Positions 24,617 to 37,275 of a stretch of 64,000 bases of DNA are shown one piece after another. Below the pieces are notes generated by a model. That model worked only from the letters and a program-made list of their open reading frames with translations, searched no databases and had not been told where the DNA came from. The stretch is from the NCBI GenBank assembly GCA_022885665.1, contig JAGQDJ010000112.1, positions 294,163 through 358,162 of the forward strand, written 5' to 3'. Made by a program: the position numbers and the translations under genes. The stretch's first letter is position 1; every line of letters starts with the position of its first letter. Source of the stretch: Triops longicaudatus (lineage: Eukaryota > Arthropoda > Branchiopoda > Notostraca > Triopsidae).

Positions 24617-27600
24617 TCAACCCTAACTTTTTCTTGTCTAATATTGCGGGTCTAATATCGTTCTGTAAGCTGAAAAGCCGCACCTATCCCTGCATGCAAG
24701 AAAAATCATTTCATTTCAGTCATAAAATCTAGGCACATTGTAATGCCGCAAAAATCTGCTTTCGTGTGCTTTTACCCCATGTAATTAAACTCACACAAGG
24801 GTGCTATGTCAACATGCAGGGTGCTGCTAAGGTGCTTTTGCATTTTATGAGCTTATTAGGGGTGCACGGAGATAACAAGGAGGGAGGGAGGAAAGAGGTC
24901 TTGACCAAATGCAGAACTTGGCGGTCATCCGGTGAGGTGCTAGATGTGGAACTTTTTATTAGTAGGGGGAGAAAACCCGACAGTCTTGTTATCAGTCTTG
25001 TTAGCGCCTTGTTAACTAAAGGCGAATTTTGCATTTTCCTAACGGAAAAATTAGACTTTTGTTGGTTACCGTACGTCTTGCGAAGGTTATTTTCCTGCGG
25101 AAAAGGAAAATGAATTGTTACTAGTGGAGCTGAAAGAGAGAGCGAGCGGAAATTGCGGAATGAGCTGACCGTGTGTGTTGCATTGCTCCACCTTCTGGTC
25201 TATTTTTTGACAGATACGCATTCTATTGCGTGCTGAGCAGTAACGGAAGGTGATGGACTGTTGGAATTTTGCGTATAGCGGGACCTTGTGAGACTTCGTT
25301 GTATGGTGATGAGTTGTAAGTATAATTAACTTCTCGCCATCCTGTGATTGAGGTAAAATAATAATAAAAACCGAATCTAATGATCTTGTCAATTTTCACA
25401 ATCACTTCAGGGTGATCATCCAGGCCGAGGATGCCAAAAAAGGGGTGAAACAAGATGCGGTGCCAGTTTCTACGAGCCTCTTCTATTTCAGGTTTCGGCG
25501 GTTAGTTCACAGGCGCCCATGACGAAAACCGGGAGCCGCCATATCCCCCACAGCGTCCACACATACCACAAAAGGGGCCGGGTATGCAAATGAGACGTAT
25601 ATCATGACAGTCGAACTCATCCAAGTAACAGACCACCTCCAAGCTGTGGCTGCTGATTTTTGTCTAAATCTTTTTCTAATTCTCCTTCTCCCCAAGGTAT
25701 GAGAATTGACAAAAACACGATTGCTTTCCGAGATTTTTATTATTTTTCTTTTCTAGGCGGAAAAAAGATGCTCGTTTCTTATATATACCATCTCTTGTAA
25801 AGTTTCGTGTATCTACATCTCGACAGTGATAGCGAAGGGGCCTGACCTGGTGAAGGCCGCTCGAAAAAAATAGGAAACAACTGAAAACCCTTATGAATGT
25901 GTGGGCAGCAGCTGATTCCTATCTGCAAGTTTGCCAGCTATGATGCCATAATGTCTTCATCAGCCTGTGATTATAGCTATGCTAGATCTGCCATGAGCGA
26001 TACCTGCGTAAAATGTGACATGGCATGCATAAAAAGTCGACGGGATGAAGATGTTAAGAAAATTTGGCTAGATAAGGGAGGGTGTAAAAAAAGAAACTTG
26101 AGTCGATGAATAGATATGAAGCTCATGACTTGCCCTTTTATTCCCTGTTTTCATCTCCGCTGTCTAGGTAAGAGTGTATTAAGGAGTAATATAAAGGATA
26201 ATATTTCCATGGATATAGAACTGGGTGGGGGGATTCAACCCAGCATACAAAAACGGAAGAAAGAAACACTCCGTCGAGACCTAAACATCACAAATTTAAC
26301 ACCCTCAGCTTTCCATCATTTTGACGTAGACTATTCCAAAGGACAATGCGGTGGAGCGTGCCAGGTTTCTTTGCGCTATACAGGAAACACTTCCCTCATG
26401 AAAAAATATCCGCTCATTATTTTTTTTTTCACATAATGTTAAAAGAGTCTAGTTGCTTGTAGTTCTAATTGTGTTTTCATACTCCTTTCTTGTCACAGTG
26501 TAGAACGCGTAATCGCAGCGAAGGGAGCTTACTTAGTTGGGGCAAAATGAAAAGGTAGTTTATCTTATTATGCAGATTACGAAAAGCGATGGAGATGTTT
26601 AAAGGTGCTAATAATGGTCTGTTTGTTTTTCTTATGGAGAGCTGTAATTTGGCATAGGGATATTTAGAACGAGCTTCCTTTTTCCCCTTTCGGTTTAACA
26701 TGAATAGACGTTCCCAGATCTTGATGACAGGCTGAAAAGAGTCTCTTCACTCCGGACATGCAGAATTAAATTAGTAATGCGTTTAATTCTGGAGTTCGGG
26801 GGAAAGGCAAAGGAAGGGGGCAAGAATTTGCCAAGTCAAAAATCATGGCAGATGATTGGAGATGATTACACGCTTGACCTATACTTGTCCTGGTGAAAAG
26901 TAAAGACTCGGTGTCAGCGGAAGGGGCTGGCTTTATTGAAAGATGCCAGATCTAGCAAGTCACCCGAACCTAAATACCTGTTGACTTTGGAGCCCAGTCA
27001 AGTCTGGCAGCATTCAAGTCTCCCGTAAAAGGTAACCGCACTGCAATGTACGGAGTGCTTTAGCGAGCTTTCTCTTGACCTTTGATGGTATTGGAAAGGG
27101 TGGAAACGTCTCTAACTGCCTTCTTTGGGTTATCAATGTTGCAGTCATAGAGGAAGACCTTCGTTAGTGGCTAAAGGTTAGTTTGCCAAAAATTATGGTC
27201 GTCGAAGGAACGAAAGAATAAATAGAAAACAATGAGTAGCGTAAAAGCCAACTAGCCACCCACTCAACCCTGAAAACAAACCCTACTCTTAACTTGGACG
27301 CTGGATTCGGGTACTTGAGTATCCGTTGACCCGTTCTATTACTGCCGTAGCGTTTAGTGAACCAAAAATAAAGCTGAAACAAAAGCCTTTCAAAACTTCA
27401 GCCATTTACGGTAGTGCCAAACTTTCCAATTGGGGTTTTTCTTGTGCTGCCCAGTTTTTAATGCTTCCGTTCCGACAAAAGAACTTTTGGACGTATCCTA
27501 CTCAAAGACAGGTGAATACTATTCATTCACCCGCGTGCGTGTAAAATTAGGATTTTTCGTGCCATAGAACTGAAACCATGCACGCGGGTCCATTTTGACT

Positions 27601-30600
27601 CCATTGCACTTACACATGATCGCTGGATGGAGCTCCAAGTCTTTTAGGCCCGAGTCATTTGAGTAAGGGACTTTGTATAGATCCACAATTTAATACGAGG
27701 AAGTGTGGAGCTGTTTAGGAGCAGCTTAAAAAGAGTTCAGTGATGGGCAAGACAAAAGCTTAATGAGGCGGCAGAAGCTGTGGCCAAAGAAGTAGCAGCA
27801 CCAAAAGTGGAGGCCTCCTTCCGAGGTTCGAGACAGTTTGGTATGGCCACCCACCATTCTCTTACCACTTGTGTCCGTTTGGACCACGGCAGGGGTGCCT
27901 TTTACCATCACCAAATTTTACCTTTCAGGGAGGGTGGAAGGGAAAAAAAGTCTCCAGCGTTTTCCGACCCAGAAGCAGAAGCCCTTTATCTCAAATGATG
28001 CCTATCGATGGATGACGTGACGGATAAATGAAGAGTCCAAGGGAACAAAATTCCTTACTCATCGCTAGTAGTACTACGCATTTGTTCGATACCGTAACGG
28101 ATTGTCTTTAGGGCCCAAGTTCTTGTCTTAAATATCTTTGCCCATCAAATTTCGTCACTAACTGCCACGAGCTCTAGAATGCATCGCAACCAGTGCGAGC
28201 CACCGTGATTGTGATCTTGTTGTTCTATTCAAAGATAAACAGCATGTTCACATCCATTTTAAGTGAAGGGACATGACCATTGGAAGACTTTGGGCGAATA
28301 TTACCTTAGAAAAACAGTTACGTCTGTTGCTAGGTTGTGCTATGATCCCATCAGCGGAAAGCTTTTAAGACACATGATATAATCTCGTTCAAGAGTGGTA
28401 ATAACAGTAACCAAGGTAGGATACGTTGTCGTATTATTTTTCACTGCTTAACGGAAGCAAACACGAGCTGATTCTTATTACATAGGCAAACCCAGTACTT
28501 AAGCCTTCTAGTGTAACGTCAGCGAGGTGTTATCTCATTTTCCTACACTTTTTTTTCCTCATTGTGAAGACATAATTACTCCACTTTCATCAAGAAGAAA
28601 GCCAGTGTATAACGTGGGCCATGCGACCCATGTTAATTAACTAGGAAGTTGTAAGGTAGCTATTAATATTTAGGCCTACCAACTTGGAGAAGCATAATCA
28701 AAAAGTTTTTGAAGAATATTGTGATAGAAATTAGGAAGGTGTAGAAGGACTTGGAGTACAGTGCGTGCGGAGTGGTTGTAGGTTCTGTCTAATGACTTAA
28801 GCTGGTTCTGCCACGATGGTGCTGCAGCAATTTGGCACCCAAAAACTAAACATCAGGTTAGTTAGAGTTGGTAATTTTCACAACGAATTTACGATCCCCT
28901 TCTTTTCGTCATGTGCTCCGCCTGCGTCTTGTATTATCCGAGAAGATCGTTCAAATTGCGGTTGTGGTAAGCGAAGGGGGAAGCACGAAGGCATTGAACG
29001 AACAGAGAACCTTTTATTCATCCGCATGAAGCTCCTATTATATCATTAGACCAGCTTATCTGACAGCCGAACTGGCATTTACAGGGAGCTCTTATGTCTC
29101 TACCTAGCTACCTATTAGATATTCGCCTGGCTACTAGAGAATATTTACCCACGAGAGCTTGTGAGATCGCCCACGACGATACAAAACCTCGCTGCAGCTT
29201 CCCCATAACTTTTCGTCCGAAGGTTGGTTTAATTGTCGTCGCCACGGATACAAAAGCGGCCAGCAAGGGAACCGCTTGCACAGCAATTCCTCTTCATTAT
29301 TGTCGGACAAGCTCATTCCCAGCTTGCATAATACACGGAAAATACCCAACTTCTCCCTGTATCTAAAAATAATGTACAAAAATAAACCAGAGAGGAAAAA
29401 CAAATGTATTCCTTTAGTGACCAGTAACTTGTAGCCCCATTATTCCCCCAAAGTAAAAACCACAAGCTCGTAACCATCCAGTACGCCTTTGTCGTTCCGT
29501 AGTATTTAGTTCGCATCCCCAAAATATGACGGGGCATATATTAGCTTGCAATTATTGCGGCGTTTACCCGCGCTTTTGAAGCATTTACCGTAATTCTCCA
29601 GTGGCAATAAAAAAGCCGTTTATATGATTTTTAAGTTAATTTTACGAAAAAACTTTGTCTAAAATATTTTAAGAAAAAAACTGCCTGTTTTTCTTTTCAG
29701 CCTTTCGTTTCTCCCCGAGGAAAGGCCTAGGTCGGCAATATTGAAAGCCGTGTAGCGTAAGAAGAAAAAAAAAACAGTGGGTAGACTATAAAGTGGTTCT
29801 TAGTTTTGGAATTGTAGTACTTGGGTCTCATGGTTTCGCCCTTTATTTTAAAAACTACGATTAGGGGGAGAAAAACTACGTAACCTGGGTTGCGTTTAGA
29901 ACAGGTTTTTATTCACGATTTTACCGTATTCATATACCTAATACAGTATCAGAGCAGCAAAAACTGTTCAAGCAGTACAGCCCAATTTTTGACAGTTAAC
30001 TTACCAGTTCGTTTTGGGGTTCATTGTTACCTTTATTGCAACTGATAATTATACGCGTCAAGTGATTGAACATAGTTTGATGGATAATTGATGCGCTGCC
30101 TGGGCTGGCCGAGTTGCTCGTTACGTATGTATCACTTTGTGCCTCGGGAAGGATTCGCACTCCATGAACCAATCCCGCTGTTAGCAATCTGCAAATCTTT
30201 CCAACATCCAAAGCGAGCAAGATTCTCTGGGGACCTATTTACCCTGCGGGTGGCATAACGACGATTATTAGGTAACACACAGACGCCAAAGGAAGTTTTC
30301 AGAGACGTAGGCTAATTATGGTCCGTTTTGTGGCAATCAGGCTCTCCTTTGGTTGCTTGCGCCTGCGTATGAAAGACATTTTGCCGCCTTCTGAAGCGTG
30401 GCTTGCTCGTTCCGCTGCGCTAATGCGTACGGCTTTTCTTAGATGCTACGGACATCAACGCAGGACCCCCTGAATTCAATAAGCTAACGGGGATCTCTTA
30501 AATTCGTCTTACAATTCCTCTTACAATTCGCCTTAAATTCGTATTATAACTTTTTCAAGTAATTTAATTTTCCAGAAGTCCAAATGGTTACGCTACATTA

Positions 30601-33600
30601 GTTACGTAGGTTACGTTGATCAAAGTCAAATCTTAAAAGATTATATTCAGGTTTCATAATTTCTAAGAAGAGCTGATTCACGAACAGAAGTATTTTTTGT
30701 TTTGCTTTACTATAGATGCACGGCAAGGTACAATTATATTACGACGGCAAGGTACAAAGAAAATGACATGGTTATAAAGTTCTTTGGATTGCAACATTAG
30801 AATATCATAGTTACCGGTTGGTTTCCTGTAGCTGGGTACGTGCACTGCTGAAATACATTTTGTTTTCCCAGTTTGTGTGCAAGTCAATTACAAGGGACGG
30901 CTCTTAAATTTCCCGCGTGATGGACAACTCGCGGTAAGTGTGGGTTTGCGAAATGGGATCTTAAAGGCGTAAACTGAGCACCTTGAAAATGCTTTATTTC
31001 ACTATTTTGGGAGCTCTGAAATGGGGGGTGTCGCCTCACTAAGAGGGAAAGTTAGCTGCCAACGGAAAGTCTGTGCATTGTCTGACACATGACATGCCTT
31101 AAGTTGCCCATGAGAACGCAACATGTTGTCTGGTGTCCTCTGTGCACGGTTGCAGTGCAAGAAATTAACCTTCTTGTCAGGGTACGTTCATTGTTAATGA
31201 CCCGCGCGCGTCCCTTTTAGTTTTATCTCTTGCCCTTGGCGAAATATGTCCTCTACTCTGCTTTATCTTTGCGTCAGCTAACATTTTTGTCTGGCTTCAA
31301 GACCTTATTTGACGTTACGAAATAGAGTCCTAAGAGTAAAATCTATTGCTTCTAGATGAGAAATGAGACATGACTCTTTAGTATCAACAAAAAATATGAT
31401 GATAAAAGACCCCTTGTGGCGCTATAGGCTCCTGTCCGGCAGGTCCAGCCACCAGGATGTAGATTAATAATGCCTAGCCTATGGGTCAATCAAGCGGTGT
31501 TCGTTTGCTCGTAAAACTTTTGCTTGGAATTTCTAATTACGCTTAATTGGAGGGGAACAGAAAACGCTCTTCACGGCACGTGTACGGCAGCAAAGTTTTT
31601 GGCTCGACGCTATTAAAAACGTCGGTAGTCAGGTCTCGTTCGACGTTTTGACGGCGGTATAACTTGATTAGGCTGATCAATTCTGATAAAGAAGCCGCAA
31701 AGCAGCGGCCCGTGGCGAAGATACACGCGCTGACGTGATGGCATAATAAGGGATATGATGAGTGCGTTAAAGAGATGCCAGTTGGTACAAGAGCGAGCGG
31801 ACAAAAAATGTTCGGTAAGTGTGTATTTTATAGGCTGTTCCACGCGTCGCCGACTAAGTACGAACACCTCCTGGATCCTCCCTAAAGCATGTCGCCTTTC
31901 AATAAACAGGGTACCTGAATTAGAGCCACATTTTTAGACGGATGCCACGCTATGCAGTTTTTGAGGTTATCTGCAAGTCAAATGAGAATCTTTAGTAAGA
32001 CTTTAAGCCGCAAAGCGAAAATGGACGTTTTCCACCGTATTTTTTCTTATTTTTACGGATGACGGCTGTTTTCGTTCTAGTTTAAAGAAAATATTACAAG
32101 ACGAGACATGGAAAAGAGTCTGGAGTTGAAGGTAATTTAGCCCATAGGCTGTGTGCAGCGGAGAATTAAACTGGAAATGGAACGTGTGCCGGATACGTTT
32201 CGGATTGTGTTAAGCATGGGTCCTCAGAAGTTTTCGTACACTCGACTGTATGTAAGACGTCTTCGTTTAAAGCTGGTGAGCTGCCGTTGTCAACATTGAC
32301 GACCATATCGCAGCAGACTGCTGGCCATACCTGTCATATAGTATGAAATTAGCCGTTAGACAACGCTCTGTTCAAACCAGTGCTGACTTAATACAGGAAA
32401 GCTTGTATAATAATTATACTTACTTGACATACTATACGGTATGTTGTCAAAGCTAAGCCGCAAAAACAGACGCACTGGCTGCTGTTAAAAAGAGGTTTCT
32501 ATGAATGTGACGCCCTTAGCAAAGGTATGTGCTGGCATGAGCCCGTCTAGCGCTCGCTGTTACATACTTTTTATTTTCCTAATTTATTTAGTTTTTTTAA
32601 GATGGGAAGTACAGGGTGGACAGAGACGGATGGCCAGTGCGCAACGCCGTAACTGAACCTGATCACACGCTAAATATGCGTATCCGACACCCTTCTTGAA
32701 TTATAAAAGTAGCTCGAGCGTACGAAATTGCAATAAGACGTATATCCCCCCCCCCTTTGCACTTTCACTCCGAGTCGGGTCAACTAGCGCTGGTAGGAAC
32801 ATATTTTCTTGTAATTATATTTTTTGCGCGTGTGTGTCCTTTTGATCTACGTACCAAGTAACTGTACCGAGAATTCATATCTGCTCATGAAACTGATAGC
32901 ATGGAGAAAAGAATTCTCGTTGGGTGGGCAAAGCCCACACGTGGTAGCGCGAGGATGATTTTAAAAAGAACCTCGTCGGCAATTGACTCGGATTGAAAAC
33001 AACAGCAGGGGTGTTTTTACCCGTAATGATAACATGTAGCGTTTTACTAAGTTCTTATCAAAGGAAAGATGTCTATCAAATAATGTACGCACCCCTTCTT
33101 GCTCAAAATTTTAAACTGAGGGTGATGAAAAAGGTACGCTAAAGTATAAAAGTCTATAGAGGTCTCTAATAGTTTTGTTATTTCTGCGCTAATAGCTTAT
33201 AGGCATTAATCAAGTCAGGCACCCGCTGCGTAGCTCTTTCCCTCCGTTATTCGAGGTTACCTTACAATGGGATTTGTTCTTGCGGAGTGAAAGATATCTA
33301 TCCTGATTTTGCAACAAAAGTTTGCGGGAAAGCGTGTCAATATCTTCAAGTGAACTGCTTCAGGTAGGGGTTATCTATTCTCAATTAGAAGAGCGTATTT
33401 TGCAGGGTGTAGTGGTAAAACTAGATCAGGAAATACCAACACGTATTAGCGCAGTCAGCATCAAGGGCGGCAGCGGCTTTTCATGATGATGAGACCTGTG
33501 TGGGGAGTCGGCATTGATTGTGTTGGCGGCGGTGGCTGTGTGTAGATCCCTCTCATCAATCATGGCAACAGATGAGGCTATTGATTGATCCTACCTACTG

Positions 33601-36600
33601 GAACGAGTCGCTTTTGTTTCTGGAAGCTTCCATAAACTTTCGAGGAATGCCTACCGGGTTTGTGGCAGCCTTCAGCACCTTCTGCTTCCACTTGCTGGCC
33701 TAACCCCATTAGCACAATCCCTCTGATATCTGGTGATGGACGCTTTGCATGATAAAGTGCTGGTTCACTCGCTCGTTAGCATTGGAGTACAAGCTTGACG
33801 TCGTATACAGTAACCGAGTACATGCACAAAACCCGCGTCAGTGTTCGATTCATTCATAAAACAAAGTAACGGGGCGTGTTATTTGTAAAGCAAGAGGAAC
33901 GAAAGCGCTAGCAGCTTGCTTGTCTCAAAACGATTTTCTTAAATCATGGTGGCAGTTTTTCATCATATTTCTATCTCATCGTTCCCTACAAACGCCATAC
34001 CACTGAGATAATATGCAAAAAGGGCAAAGGAAAGGAGAAGATAAAAAGTCTAGATCAACGACCCAGGGCAAGCTATTTGCGGTACTTGGGTATGGGTGTT
34101 GGACTACTTGAAATGGCAAACGACCATGGCCCACTGCAGTTAGGTTATAGCATGACCAAAGTTAGTGACCATTATCCATGGGGTGGTCCTCTTACACGTC
34201 TTCGTGGTATTTTCAGGAAGTCTAGGAAACCACTGGTCAAGATAACATAGGAGTTTTTTCGGGGGTCTAGTCTTACATCTTTTAGCACTGCAAGGTCAGT
34301 GATTTTTTTTCTTTCTCCTGTACTCATTTTGCGGTAAGATAAGTTAGAAAGCCTCTTTCATTATTCTAACTTTCCCACAATCTTCATTGTTTTTCATTAA
34401 GTATATGATGTGAATTACGAGACGTCATGAAAGTCAGTTTCAAAAAGCTTTTGGTAACGGTTCATTAAACGATTCCTAATAATGAAGTTGCAGTGCTCCA
34501 GTTGCTCGGTTTTGTGTAGCCGAAGTGTCCTTTATTACTACCTTTTAGAGAAATGAGAGAGCAGTAAGGTTTTTTATAACTCCATAATGAGATGTAGAGT
34601 TTCGTACTTTGTCCGTCTGGTTAACCCAATTATGTAGATGTGAAGTGAGTTTCGCCTTCAAAACCAGAGCGAATGGAATTGGAAACACTGGAGAATTACA
34701 TTTACCTGTTTTTTCCCCCCAGAAACGCACCTCTGTTTGACTCGTGTCTTGCCGAGAACTCATTAGCCATCGTCATTCATGGAAGAGAGACTGAAGGGGC
34801 AGCCTACGATCGTAAATCGAGGTTGTAAACGACTAGGAAGTAACATCACGCTGTTACTTGAATATGGCTTCTTTTGGTGTAAAACTCCCTCAAAGATTCC
34901 TCTTAATTAATGCAACGCCGTGTCTACTTAACCAGGTAAGGATTTACAGTGATACATTACACCCTCCGTACTTTCGTTGAGAAGAGGAAATTCCAGTTTT
35001 GTAATCGCCAAAAGTCGTGGAGAAGTTTTATTACCCGTAAGTAAGAATTTGTAAGAGCATTAACAAGGCCTAATTCGTTACTGTGAAGGGGTAGTTAGGG
35101 ATTCGTACGCATGACGAGAAAGGCTCGACTGCGGCATTTCAAAATTTACAAGTCTCCTAGATCAGAAGCTGACAAATGACGGTCTTCGTGCCAAACGGAA
35201 AGCACCCTGTCCCTCCTCCTCGAGCCCTTCAGACGACGGTACCGGTGTCGTATTATTTTTCTTTTCGGGGTCTGTTCCGACGAGAAACAAAAGGGACCGT
35301 TGAACGAAGGTTCTGGACCTAACGAAGCGAATGTCAAACGATAAACTGACTAACCATACATGGCAAAATCCCGGAGGCCTATTGCAAAAGAAGTGACAGC
35401 TCTCTTTACGTACCTCCTCCTTCCAAGGCCGGTTGTACGGGTTCGCATGAGTGGGACACGAGGCTAAAGTCTTCTCGTATGGTAATACACACGAACTTTC
35501 TTAGTTTACGATTACGGTTATATCTCTTTAGTGAAAAAGAAAATTCTTTTGTTAGCAATACTGCTCTCCAACTAATTCTGAATGTGCACCAAAAACAAAA
35601 CAAAAAAAAAAATGCGGATCTTAACAACGCTGAAAAGTAGAGTAAGCCTCCAGGGTGTAAGTGGTCTTTCGAAGGAGGTTCCTTTTTGCTACGACGTTCC
35701 ATTTGGAAGGTTCTGTTTTAAGCTGTTTTTGATCTTGTGCTTTCGTGAAAGACTAGGATCAATCTTATTATACAATACAGTCAGAAATCCTGACTCCTAA
35801 TTCATTAAATTTAAACAAAAAGTGGAATATTCAGTTAACCGACATTTAAAAACTAGGTAGGTTTCTACCGAGTTAAAAGGAACTAAAACGGAACAGGTAG
35901 TCCAGTAGCATATTCAGTTAGGAGGACTTTTCAGATAAGTGGAGTCTACTGCAGATTTTACGTTTCTGTTTATTTCGTTGCAAAAAAAAATCTGTTTTAA
36001 GGAGAGTTTGATACAGTAATTTATGTGACTTACTCGACAATGTCAAAATTTAAGGGTTTTTTACTGAAATGATAAATGGCTCACAGACTATGGTTGGGCA
36101 ACGATTAGTGAAGGTATTTGCTGGATTTGGGTAAAAATATTAACCGATCTTCGTGAAATATAGGGAGCCATAGTAACTTTTTGCATTTCCCTTTGCGCAG
36201 TAAACAAAAGATTAGTTCATTCTACGGTATGCAAATTAGACCTCAGTGCAAATTGACAAACCAATCAAACGTGGACAGTATTTTAAAAAAACTGAATGTC
36301 AAATCAAATTCAAAATGCTTTTTAAAGTTCAGTTAAATTCGTTTCATCTTTGAAACGTGAAATATTGAAATCGACTTAGTCCCTTTCCATGAAAACACGC
36401 GAAGTTAATTCTTTCATATTTTTTTTCAGTTCAGGCCAAATTCAGGTGTGTGCTGCGTAAATTACAAAATAAAGAAAAGTGGTACCGCACATGATTGTCC
36501 CACCACCAAAACCAAACTGGCGCCTTCTCCTGACAGTTTGCCCTCGGAAGAGTCTCCGGTTTTCATGGTCGTTTAGCCTTATTTTTTGTTTTCTTGAAGC

Positions 36601-37236
36601 TCATAGTATCACATTTAATGGTCAGAATACGTCATCTAGTAACTTTATTTTCATGATATATGTTTGTCTTTTCAAGAAATGAAAAATAAAAATTAGAAAA
36701 ATGTCCGAGCTTCACTTCATAACTGTGGTGTTAACAAAAACTATTTCAATTTTCCCAAAGTAGCTAGCTTACTTTTGCCTTTCATATAACTTCAATGTGG
36801 GTGTCCTCATTAAAAAAATAAATAAATAGATTTTAAAAAATAATAACTTCGAGAGGAATGGCCAGCGGAGGTTTCCCATTACCGCCGACAGCGATCGGGT
36901 CCGCAAATTACTGTTTAATACAATAGAAATATTCCTAGTCAGCAACCAAGTAACGCATACATGGTCTCTACCTGATTAAAGTGGTGCAAGCAGAGGTCTG
37001 AGAATAACCGATTTTTCACAACCATTCGTTTACTGTACTCGGTAGGAATATTTACGTCTAGCTTACACTTACCTATTTTAAGGGACACCGTGATAAAATT
37101 GTAGAAAGGATGAGACTATAGTGTTGGTAAAAGTGTGCTATTTGATCACAGTACGAAGAGACATGCACTGTATAGTTTGATTTAAGCATCGCGCGAAAAA
37201 AAGGAAATCGGGCAATAGGTATTGATACAGCTTAGA
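24617..37236. other. Intergenic, no gene recognised
   Basis: More than 12 kb without an ORF I can support. The right end presumably contains the promoter of the gene starting at 37265. It includes a 10-C run at 32746-32755. No tRNA, snRNA, tandem array or mobile-element protein was recognised. Confidence 0.5.
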
Positions 37237-37275
37237 TATCGATTCCGCAATTGTCAATTCCAAGATGGCGGCATG
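37237..37275 (+). promoter_or_regulatory. DRE-like site and AAGATGGCGGC start region
   Basis: TATCGAT at 37237-37243 resembles the core of the DNA-replication-related element of insect housekeeping promoters (consensus TATCGATA, last base not matched). The start codon at 37265 is embedded in AAGATGGCGGC, the YY1/Pho-type motif that often overlaps the start codon of housekeeping genes. There is no TATA box. The motifs are seen directly; the regulatory role is inference. Confidence 0.35.

Noticed and set aside
30085..30215. tRNA-like sequence (TGGCCGAG and GATTCGCAC on plus; GCGAATCC on minus)
   Set aside because: Box A and box B do not sit at tRNA spacing on either strand and I could not form a cloverleaf with good acceptor and anticodon stems.
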